64,000 bases of DNA from assembly GCF_011378855.1 (NCBI RefSeq), contig NZ_WTLB01000016.1, positions 1-64,000 on the forward strand. The letters are read 5' to 3'. Source of the DNA: Pseudoalteromonas sp. Z1A8 (GTDB lineage Bacteria; Pseudomonadota; Gammaproteobacteria; Enterobacterales; Alteromonadaceae). This document shows, piece after piece, positions 57,937-64,000 of the stretch. The position numbers were made by a program, and so were the translations under genes. Within the stretch, counting starts at the first letter, position 1, and each line of letters starts with the position of its first letter. The notes under the pieces were generated by a model. It worked only from the letters and a program-made list of their open reading frames with translations. It was not told the origin of the DNA and did not search any database.

Positions 57937-58836
57937 ATGAACTTAAAAGATTTTGAATATGTAAAAGCAATAGCGCAATACAAGCATTTTCGCAAAGCTG
58001 CAGATGCATGTTTTGTTAGCCAGCCTACATTAAGTGGTCAAGTAAAAAAACTCGAAAATGATCTTGGCGTTACTTTGTTTGATCGCTCAACCAAGCAAGT
58101 TACCTTAACAGCAAAAGGTGAACGTTTATTAACGCAAATAGAGATCATTTTAGAACAAACGCAAATACTCAAAGAACTTGCAGCTACTTCTAACGAGCCC
58201 CTACAAGGTAAATTAACTATTGGTATTATTCCTACCATAGCACCGTATTTACTGCCTGCGTTATTAACATCGATGAAAGCGGCTTTTATTAATAGCCAGT
58301 TTTCATTTATCGAAATGCAAACAGCCACTATTTTAGAGGCACTTGATAGCGGCGAACTCGACTTTGCTATTTTAGCCGACGTACCAGAGCTTAAAAACTA
58401 CTATACAATTAATTTGTATAAAGAAGATTTTTTAGTTGCTGTCTCGCTAGATAACACGCTTTCTAAGCATAAAAAAGTAGCGCTTAGTGACCTGCAAGGT
58501 TGTAGCCTATTAATGTTAAGTGATGGTCATTGCTTTAAAGATCAAGCCCAAAAGTTTTGTTTTTCTGCAGGTGTCGATGTATCTAATCAGTATAAAGGTA
58601 ATAGTTTAGAAACATTATTAGCGTTAGTGGCCATGGATGACGGTATTACATTTGTACCCAAACTGGCATGTACCGCCCGTGTAGGAATTGATTACTTGCC
58701 TATATTCCCTAATCAGCAGCGTAATGTGGTGTTTGCATGCAGAAAGCATTATCCGCATTTATCTGGTGTAGAACAATTGGGTGAGTGGTTATCGGCTCAC
58801 CCTAATTTAAAAGCTAAATTGAGTAAAAAACTTTAA
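57937..58836 (+). CDS. oxyR: Hydrogen-peroxide-inducible regulator OxyR
   Basis: A 299-aa LysR-type regulator. The helix-turn-helix is in residues 1-60 (FRKAADACFVSQPTLSGQVKKLE). The regulatory domain carries the redox cysteines at exactly C199 and C208 (DGHCF, KFCFS), the same numbers as E. coli OxyR, so disulfide sensing should be conserved. It is divergent from prx-grx and converges on flgT with a 4-bp overlap. Confidence 0.97.
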   Translation: MNLKDFEYVKAIAQYKHFRKAADACFVSQPTLSGQVKKLENDLGVTLFDRSTKQVTLTAKGERLLTQIEIILEQTQILKELAATSNEPLQGKLTIGIIPTIAPYLLPALLTSMKAAFINSQFSFIEMQTATILEALDSGELDFAILADVPELKNYYTINLYKEDFLVAVSLDNTLSKHKKVALSDLQGCSLLMLSDGHCFKDQAQKFCFSAGVDVSNQYKGNSLETLLALVAMDDGITFVPKLACTARVGIDYLPIFPNQQRNVVFACRKHYPHLSGVEQLGEWLSAHPNLKAKLSKKL

Positions 58837-60026
58837 AGATCTTGGCTGATTATTTCTACTACATCGTTAATTTGCACGCCAGGTAGCGGTTTATTGTCAA
58901 CACTAACTGCTACTGCGGTTTGCTGGTAAAGCTGCTCAATGCGAATTTCATTAAGCGTGGTGATAGTGTGCGGCATTACATTACCTGCGGCATCGGTTAA
59001 ATAGTTATGATGCGCAATACTTAGCGTCTGGCCTTTTTTCAAACCATGGGCTTTACCTAAGTTAATAACGATTTTGCTATTTTCCATGTGCATTATTTTG
59101 CCTTGAGTTGGCAAACACGCCATGGCAGCTTGAATATCATAACTTACCGATTGGTTGATATCGGTTATGCTTTGCCCATAAGGCGATTGCCAAAATCTAT
59201 CACTATTAACATCCACTATCGTTGTTTTTTCAAATGGCCAAATTGCTTGAGTATGGTAACTATTTTGCCAAAGTTGCTCATAGGTAGTGCCATCAAATAG
59301 TGCAAATTCAATGTTGTAACTGCGCTCATACGCCTCGTCTTGCCAAAATGCGTAATCGTTATTAAGTTTGTCGCTGGTCGAAAGGCTGGTTATTTGGCTA
59401 AGCAGGACATATTGAGCATTACTGCGTGAAGATATTTCTTCTAATTGAGCGTTTGAATAGTCGTGCTGCTGCGAAAAGTACTTATCTACGCTTATTGCAT
59501 TATTGTAGTAGGCAACGGGTATAGCGCTCATTTTTGATTTTTGCAGTGAGGTAAAAATGTTTTTGCTAATCGCTTTACTTACGTCAAATATTTGACCCAT
59601 TTTAGCGTGTTCACGATGAACTAGTTGGCTTTGTGTAACAGCCACAAATTTATTAAAGCTATTTTGTGGGCATTGCTCTGTTTGAGAAAAAATATCGAGT
59701 CGTAATGTAATAGCAAATTTATTGTCGTATTTATTTTCGCTGATCAGTTCAATTTTTTGAATTTCGCCGTGGCTGCTAATTTTGAGTTGATCCTGCATTA
59801 ACACGCCATCTACCAAGGTTTGCACAGAGCTAACCCGTGCCCCAGAGAACACTAACGCTTGTGTAATCGCATCTTTTATAGCAGCAGATTTAGCGGCACT
59901 CGTATCACCATTTTGAACGTTCGCATGGCCCGTTGATTCATACCACTGCGCTTTAGTAAAAGGGGAGAACGTTAATAATGCCGTTGCACTTAACCCTGCA
60001 AATGCCAATGATAAAAACGACTTCAT
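58833..60026 (-). CDS. flgT: Flagellar H-ring protein FlgT
   Basis: A 397-aa exported protein with signal peptide (cleaved after FTKA, about 26). The FlgT N domain (WYESTGHANVQNGD onward), middle domain with Sec-exported assembly features (FDVSKAISKNIFTSLQKSK) and a C-terminal OB-like domain (KIVINLGKAHGLKKGQTL) are recognisable. FlgT builds the H ring of the sodium-driven polar flagellum in Vibrio. A near-perfect sigma-54 promoter lies upstream. Confidence 0.93.
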   Translation of the reverse strand: MKSFLSLAFAGLSATALLTFSPFTKAQWYESTGHANVQNGDTSAAKSAAIKDAITQALVFSGARVSSVQTLVDGVLMQDQLKISSHGEIQKIELISENKYDNKFAITLRLDIFSQTEQCPQNSFNKFVAVTQSQLVHREHAKMGQIFDVSKAISKNIFTSLQKSKMSAIPVAYYNNAISVDKYFSQQHDYSNAQLEEISSRSNAQYVLLSQITSLSTSDKLNNDYAFWQDEAYERSYNIEFALFDGTTYEQLWQNSYHTQAIWPFEKTTIVDVNSDRFWQSPYGQSITDINQSVSYDIQAAMACLPTQGKIMHMENSKIVINLGKAHGLKKGQTLSIAHHNYLTDAAGNVMPHTITTLNEIRIEQLYQQTAVAVSVDNKPLPGVQINDVVEIISQDL

Positions 60027-60065
60027 ACTTTTACTCCAATTAAACGTTAGCTATTAACTAGGTAG

Positions 60066-60081
60066 AGCAAGGACTGTACCA
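60066..60081 (-). promoter_or_regulatory. Sigma-54 promoter of flgT
   Basis: Read on the minus strand: TGGTACAGTCCTTGCT, matching TGGCAC-N5-TTGCW except one base. It is about 40 bp before the flgT ATG. Confidence 0.75.
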
Positions 60082-60114
60082 ATGTTATTTGGTAATTATT
60101 AGTAATGCTATAAA

Positions 60115-60130
60115 TGGCATTAAACGTGCA
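60115..60130 (+). promoter_or_regulatory. Sigma-54 promoter of flgP
   Basis: TGGCATTAAACGTGCA has the GG and GC of the -24/-12 boxes at exact spacing. It is divergent from the flgT promoter and about 37 bp before the flgP ATG. Confidence 0.65.
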
Positions 60131-60166
60131 TATGTACTGCTAATTACTATACAAGGGCTAAATGCT

Positions 60167-60625
60167 ATGCGAGCAATTTCATTACTTATTACACTTGGGT
60201 GCTTAACCTTAGGTGGTTGTAGCAGCGTTTTTGATAAGCATGTTGAATATAAATATGTAGAGCCAAATAATTACCCAGTTTTAAAAGCGATAGGGTATGC
60301 ACCTATTAGCTTACAAAAAGGCGCTAACGCGTCGCAAAAGCAACTTATGGCCATTAAGGCTTCTAAGCTTGAGGCTTACCGCGAGCTTACTGAGCAAGTA
60401 TATGGACAAAAAATTACCGCAGGAACAACAGTGGAAGGCTCAATAGCTCAAGACGATTACTTAGAAAGCAAAGTACAGGGGCTTATTAAAGGTGCGCAAA
60501 TTATAAAAACGTATGCCGTAGATGATACTTATGTAACCGAGCTTGAGCTCAACATGAAGCGTGTGCACGATTTATACATAGGTGAAGTAAAACCACGCGA
60601 AGTTAAAAAGGTAACGTACTACTAA
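60167..60625 (+). CDS. flgP: Flagellar outer-membrane lipoprotein FlgP
   Basis: A 152-aa lipoprotein with signal peptide and lipobox LGGC (Cys about 16). The LPP20-like domain (about 40-145) reads APISLQKGANASQKQLMAIKASKLEAYRELTEQVYG and ends in the VTELELNMKRVHDLY strand. FlgP is a basal-body outer-membrane disk component needed for motility in Vibrio and Campylobacter. The second ATG (60167) gives the proper signal peptide. Confidence 0.9.
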   Translation: MRAISLLITLGCLTLGGCSSVFDKHVEYKYVEPNNYPVLKAIGYAPISLQKGANASQKQLMAIKASKLEAYRELTEQVYGQKITAGTTVEGSIAQDDYLESKVQGLIKGAQIIKTYAVDDTYVTELELNMKRVHDLYIGEVKPREVKKVTYY

Positions 60626-60721
60626 AAACGTTTATTAAAAAAGTTATTCAAAATATCTCATCCTCTTATTTAAATAGGGAATAGGTTAAATTTATATCGC
60701 TATTTAAGAATAAAGGACATT

Positions 60722-60757
60722 AAAAAAGCCTTATTGATTTATCAATAAGGCTTTTTT
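60722..60757. terminator. Bidirectional terminator between flgP and flgN
   Basis: 17-bp perfect inverted arms (AAAAAAGCCTTATTGAT) separated by two bases, giving A and T tracts in both directions for two convergent genes. Confidence 0.92.
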
Positions 60758-60774
60758 AATGTAAAATTTTGGGC

Positions 60775-61206
60775 TTAAGCTTTTAAGTTACGAACCAGTT
60801 TACTCTCGGTATTTACTGACTTACCGGCTTGGTCGTAGGTCATTGACGTTGGTGCGCCAATTAATATCTCTTTTAATTGTTTAACGCTTAGTTGCGCTTG
60901 GCGAGCGGCATGAGCATTAACATTATTTTGTTTTTGGCATTGAGCCAGTTGGGTTTTAACTTGGCTTATTAGCTCAGATATTTCAGAATTTTGTGAGTCG
61001 TTACTAGCAATTAGCTTACTTAGTTCTTTATCAAGGGTGCTTAACTTAGTTAAAAAAGACATTTTCTGTTGGGCAATTTCTTTTAAACCAGCACCACGTC
61101 GTGAGGCAATAGCAGTAAGCTCGTCGTTTAATAGCGTATGCAAAGAGTCTAAGCAACTCACTTGTTGGTTTAGTTTGACGCTAATTAAACTATTATGATC
61201 AGCCAT
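60775..61206 (-). CDS. flgN: FlgN-family flagellar export chaperone
   Basis: A 143-aa helical protein with the FlgN layout: a long coiled coil (about 15-105) and a C-terminal segment with a QAGKSVNTESKLVRNLKA end. FlgN escorts hook-filament junction proteins FlgK/FlgL to the export gate. It overlaps the flgM stop codon by 8 bp and shares its sigma-28 promoter. The TTG at 61221 is less likely as a start than the ATG at 61206. Confidence 0.88.
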   Translation of the reverse strand: MADHNSLISVKLNQQVSCLDSLHTLLNDELTAIASRRGAGLKEIAQQKMSFLTKLSTLDKELSKLIASNDSQNSEISELISQVKTQLAQCQKQNNVNAHAARQAQLSVKQLKEILIGAPTSMTYDQAGKSVNTESKLVRNLKA

Positions 61207-61519
61207 ATACGTTAAACTCAAAATCAGCTAAATTTTTGGCAAGCTTTTCACTATCCACTTGGTATTTACCTTCAGTAATCGCTTTTTTAAGCTCAGCAAC
61301 TTTGTCGCTGTCAAAGCCTGGCGATTGCTGCGCTTTATCTTGAAGCGTTTTTAATTGCTGTGCTTGTGGCGTTAAACTTACAGAATCACTAGCAGCCTTA
61401 GGCGAAGGAGCCTGAGAAGCTTGTGTATTTGTATTATCTTTTTTTAAATCAACCTGTTGTTGCTTTGCATTTGTAAGTGCATTAGCTTGTTGATTACTAC
61501 CATTAACTTGACTAACCAT
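61199..61519 (-). CDS. flgM: Anti-sigma-28 factor FlgM
   Basis: A 106-aa protein with a Gln/Ser-rich flexible N-terminus. The C-terminal sigma-28-binding half (about 45-103) contains DSVSLTPQAQQLKTL and FDSDKVAELKKAITEGKYQVDSEKLA. It is secreted through the completed hook to release FliA. It overlaps flgN. Confidence 0.94.
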   Translation of the reverse strand: MVSQVNGSNQQANALTNAKQQQVDLKKDNTNTQASQAPSPKAASDSVSLTPQAQQLKTLQDKAQQSPGFDSDKVAELKKAITEGKYQVDSEKLAKNLADFEFNVYG

Positions 61520-61555
61520 AATAATAAACCTGTATATTGCCCAACTTATGCCAAG

Positions 61556-61582
61556 TTATCGGCATATACGTAGGATACTTTA
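61556..61582 (-). promoter_or_regulatory. Sigma-28 (FliA) promoter of flgMN
   Basis: Minus strand TAAAGTAT, 11-bp spacer, GCCGATAA: the -10 is perfect and the -35 differs by one base from TAAAGTTT. It is 37 bp before the flgM ATG. Confidence 0.88.
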
Positions 61583-61595
61583 GTATAAATCTAAA

Positions 61596-62303
61596 TTAAA
61601 TATTTACTTGAACAGACTCTACACCATCTACTCGTGCATTTAAAATTTTACCTGATTTTTTGTTTTTAATTTGTATCTGATCACCCAAAGTACCGTCTTC
61701 TAAAGCAATGCCTGTTGTTTTAATTCTAAGGCCTCTGAGGTTTGCGTAAATATTAACAGAATCCCCCTTACAAACCATACAAATTTGGTTTAGTAAAACG
61801 GGCATCCCGCTTCTAATATTTCGTTTACTTCTGCTACCTATTAAAATTGTGGGATCATCTAAATATTGCACCCTTACAAAGTGAGTTGGTTTCATTTCAA
61901 CACTCAAATGCGATTTAGTTATTACCTCACCACGAGCTAAGTTAGCAATTGCTACAACAACGGGCGCCATTTCAACAACTCTTACATGGACATATTGAGC
62001 CCATGTTTGAGCATCATTACATTTAGCTTGTAAAGTTACTTGGCGGTTAAATGGTGGTTCATCGGAAGTTGATAATTCAAGGTCAGAATTACAAATACGA
62101 TCGGGGATACGACTGTCTAAAGGCAGTGCACTTAATTGCATATTTGCATTTTTTAATGTACCAATTTGCTCTGTTATATAAGCAATAGCCATCTCTTGTA
62201 ATAAATCTTTGCTAAACACTTTAGCCTGCAAAGGTAATGTAAAGCAGAGGCTAGCAACAAAATAAAAAACACTGTATCTTCTGACTTTTTTTAACAAACT
62301 CAT
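61596..62303 (-). CDS. flgA: Flagellar P-ring assembly chaperone FlgA
   Basis: A 235-aa periplasmic protein with a signal peptide (cleaved after PLQA, about 27). The C-terminal SAF domain (about 110-235) has the conserved NLARGEVITKSHLSVEMKPT segment and ends with the KILNARVDGVESVQVNI strand. FlgA assists FlgI polymerisation into the P ring. It is upstream of, and on the same strand as, flgM but has its own promoter region; cheV diverges. Confidence 0.93.
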   Translation of the reverse strand: MSLLKKVRRYSVFYFVASLCFTLPLQAKVFSKDLLQEMAIAYITEQIGTLKNANMQLSALPLDSRIPDRICNSDLELSTSDEPPFNRQVTLQAKCNDAQTWAQYVHVRVVEMAPVVVAIANLARGEVITKSHLSVEMKPTHFVRVQYLDDPTILIGSRSKRNIRSGMPVLLNQICMVCKGDSVNIYANLRGLRIKTTGIALEDGTLGDQIQIKNKKSGKILNARVDGVESVQVNI

Positions 62304-62399
62304 AATGTTTCGACTATGCTTATGGTTTCAAACAGGGTATAAATATTTTGCGTCAAAAAGTAGACGCACCCGCGATGTTATGTAGCTTTATAAATAGAA

Positions 62400-62415
62400 A
62401 GCAATTATCGTTCCG
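62400..62415 (-). promoter_or_regulatory. Sigma-54-like promoter of flgA
   Basis: Minus strand CGGAACGATAATTGCT, with GG and GC at -24/-12 spacing and a perfect TTGCT -12 box. It gives a leader of about 85 nt. Confidence 0.5.
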
Positions 62416-62443
62416 TATTACTTGTTTTCTTTAGGAGATTTGA

Positions 62444-63379
62444 ATGGCAGGCATTTTAGACTCAGTAAACCAACGCACACAGTTGGTTGGGCAGAACCGC
62501 CTAGAATTACTTTTATTTAAGCTCAGAGGGCGCCAGCGTTTTGGTATTAATGTATTTAAAGTGAGAGAAGTATTGCAATGTCCTCCTCTTACTAGCATGC
62601 CAAAGTCGAATGCTTATATTCGTGGTGTTGCTCATATTCGTGGTCAAACTATCTCAGTAATCGACTTGTCGATGGCTGTAGGTGGGCGACCAATAGAAAA
62701 TATTAAAGACAGTTTTATCATCATTGCCGAATACAATCGTTCTGTTCAAGGTTTTTTAGTGGGTGGTGTTGAGCGTATTGTAAATATGAACTGGGAAAAA
62801 ATAATGCCACCGCCATCAGGTGCTGGGCGTTATTCATATTTAACAGCCGTGACCGAAATCGAAAATGAATTAGTAGAAATTTTAGACGTAGAAAAAATAC
62901 TTAATGAAATTTGCCCGGTAAATACAGAAGTCAGTGCTGAAGTTGCACAAAGTGGCGACATTCAAAAAGATTTAGGCGAACGTATCGTATTTATTGCAGA
63001 CGACTCCGCTGTTGCGCGTAATCAAGTTAAACGTGCTTTAGAACCGCTAGGTGTTCAAACAGAGCTTGCTAAAAATGGTAAAGAAGCTTTAATTAGGTTA
63101 AAAGAAATAGCAGAGCTTGATTGTAAAAACGATATCACTGAGCGAGTAGCATTACTTATCTCAGACGTTGAAATGCCAGAAATGGACGGTTATACGTTAA
63201 CAGCCGAAATAAAAGCAGATCCTAAGCTTGCACCTTTACATGTTATTTTACATACATCATTGAGTGGTGTGTTTAATCAAGCGATGATAGAAAAAGTAGG
63301 TGCGGACGACTTTATCGCCAAATTTAACCCTGATGAGTTAGCAACTGCGGTTAAAAAATGGGTTCATAGTGACCAATAA
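62444..63379 (+). CDS. cheV: Chemotaxis coupling protein CheV
   Basis: A 311-aa CheW-receiver fusion. The CheW-like domain (about 15-160) includes FGINVFKVREVLQ and RGQTISVIDLSMAV. The receiver (about 180-308) has the DDS acidic pocket, phospho-acceptor Asp in SDVEMPEMDGY, and Lys near the end (FIAKF). CheV couples receptors to CheA and tunes adaptation. AGGAG lies seven bases before the start. It is followed 17 bp later by cheR. Confidence 0.96.
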   Translation: MAGILDSVNQRTQLVGQNRLELLLFKLRGRQRFGINVFKVREVLQCPPLTSMPKSNAYIRGVAHIRGQTISVIDLSMAVGGRPIENIKDSFIIIAEYNRSVQGFLVGGVERIVNMNWEKIMPPPSGAGRYSYLTAVTEIENELVEILDVEKILNEICPVNTEVSAEVAQSGDIQKDLGERIVFIADDSAVARNQVKRALEPLGVQTELAKNGKEALIRLKEIAELDCKNDITERVALLISDVEMPEMDGYTLTAEIKADPKLAPLHVILHTSLSGVFNQAMIEKVGADDFIAKFNPDELATAVKKWVHSDQ

Positions 63380-63396
63380 AAATAGGTGTTATTGAT

Positions 63397-64000
63397 TTGA
63401 ATAATAAAGATTTGCAGCAAAGTGAATACGACCAATTTCGTTCGTTTTTAGAGCAGCAATGCGGTATTGTTTTAGGTGAAAACAAGCAATACTTAGTTAA
63501 AAGTAGACTTGCTCCACTCATGGCTCGATTTAATGTGGAATCTTTATCACAATTAGTAAGTAAAACACTTGGCCCTCATGAGCGGCAATTAAGAGCCGCT
63601 GTTGTTGATGCAATGACCACAAACGAAACGTTATGGTTTAGAGATCAATACCCATTTGAATTACTTAAAAATAAATTATTCCCTGAATTTAAAGAGTTAA
63701 GAAGACCATTAAAAATTTGGTCTGCTGCCAGCTCTTCAGGGCAAGAACCCTACTCGATTGCCATGTCGGTAGCTGAGTTTAATACTAAGCAACCTGGTGC
63801 TCTGCGTATGGGCGCGCAAATTATTGGTACAGATATATCTAATACCATGCTTGATATGTGTAAAAATGCAGAATACGACGCGCTTGCACTTGCCAGAGGC
63901 TTATCGGCAGAACGCCGTAAAAAGTTTTTTAAAGATAGCGGCAACGGTATGGCACAAGTAAACGATACAATAAAAAAACAAGTTAGTTTTAGGCACCTAA
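63397..64000 (+). CDS. cheR: Chemotaxis protein methyltransferase CheR, 3' end outside window
   Basis: The first 201 residues of CheR, open to the window edge. The N-terminal helical domain (YDQFRSFLEQQCGIVLGENKQY) and the start of the SAM-binding domain (TTNETLWFRD, IWSAASSSGQEPYSIAM, IIGTDIS) are clear. CheR methylates receptor glutamates. The TTG start at 63397 is preceded by AGGTG eight bases upstream; it is an unusual start codon and may lower expression. Confidence 0.92.
   Translation, partial: MNNKDLQQSEYDQFRSFLEQQCGIVLGENKQYLVKSRLAPLMARFNVESLSQLVSKTLGPHERQLRAAVVDAMTTNETLWFRDQYPFELLKNKLFPEFKELRRPLKIWSAASSSGQEPYSIAMSVAEFNTKQPGALRMGAQIIGTDISNTMLDMCKNAEYDALALARGLSAERRKKFFKDSGNGMAQVNDTIKKQVSFRHL

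Noticed and set aside
62353..62380. Sigma-28-like motif before cheV (TCAAAAAG-N11-GCGATGTT)
   Set aside because: The spacer fits but the -10 departs too far from GCCGATAA to be listed.

Overview
The window looks like a chromosomal segment of a marine gammaproteobacterium of the Pseudoalteromonas type (Alteromonadales). The evidence is AT-rich DNA, gene orders shared with Escherichia and Vibrio (rpoE-rseABC-lepA-lepB-rnc-era-recO-pdxJ; barA/rlmD-relA-mazG-pyrG-eno; rppH-ptsP-lgt-thyA), and a Vibrio/Alteromonadales-style flagellar block containing flgT and flgP. The genus is inferred from overall familiarity, not from a search.

Layout. 1-12.5 kb is a mostly minus-strand accessory/metabolic stretch: a bifunctional PutA without the DNA-binding domain, its divergent Lrp-type regulator, a PAS-GGDEF cyclase, a very large winged-helix/STAND-NTPase/TPR regulator with a small companion gene, an MscS channel, LrgAB and a crotonase. 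12.9-27.4 kb is core housekeeping: a DNA-mimic protein, an outer-membrane DUF481 protein, SlyD, YgfZ, SdhE/YgfX, NadB, then the sigma-E operon behind a clear sigma-E promoter, and lepA to pdxJ. 27.6-46 kb is also core: BarA, RlmD, RelA, MazG, PyrG, Eno, MutH, RppH, PtsP, TSUP permease, Lgt, ThyA and GalU. The intergenic spaces here carry small repeat elements: two 162-bp inverted-repeat elements, one 206-bp element, a 43-bp repeat pair and a cluster of DnaA-box-like sites.

46-54.5 kb is the variable part. An intact 1402-bp IS4-family insertion sequence with a 10-bp target duplication sits inside a roughly 313-bp MITE-like element. It is followed by five lipoprotein genes (two SPOR-like, three FlgO-like) with sigma-54-type promoter sequences, then a tRNA-Arg(CCT). 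Just beyond the tRNA is a remnant island: a two-gene module that looks like a Panacea (DUF4065) antitoxin with an uncharacterised toxin-like partner, a field of iteron-like repeats, and a frameshifted, truncated HUH replication-initiator pseudogene of the phage P2 gpA type.

54.5-64 kb returns to conserved genes: a DHH phosphoesterase; a peroxide-defence unit (disulfide oxidoreductase, peroxiredoxin-glutaredoxin fusion, divergent OxyR with both redox cysteines and a perfect OxyR palindrome between them); and a flagellar/chemotaxis block (flgT, flgP, flgN, flgM, flgA, cheV, partial cheR). In this block a textbook sigma-28 promoter precedes flgMN and sigma-54-like promoters precede flgT, flgP and flgA. 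The same promoter logic in front of the separate FlgO-like trio suggests that cluster belongs to the flagellar outer-membrane/basal-body programme.
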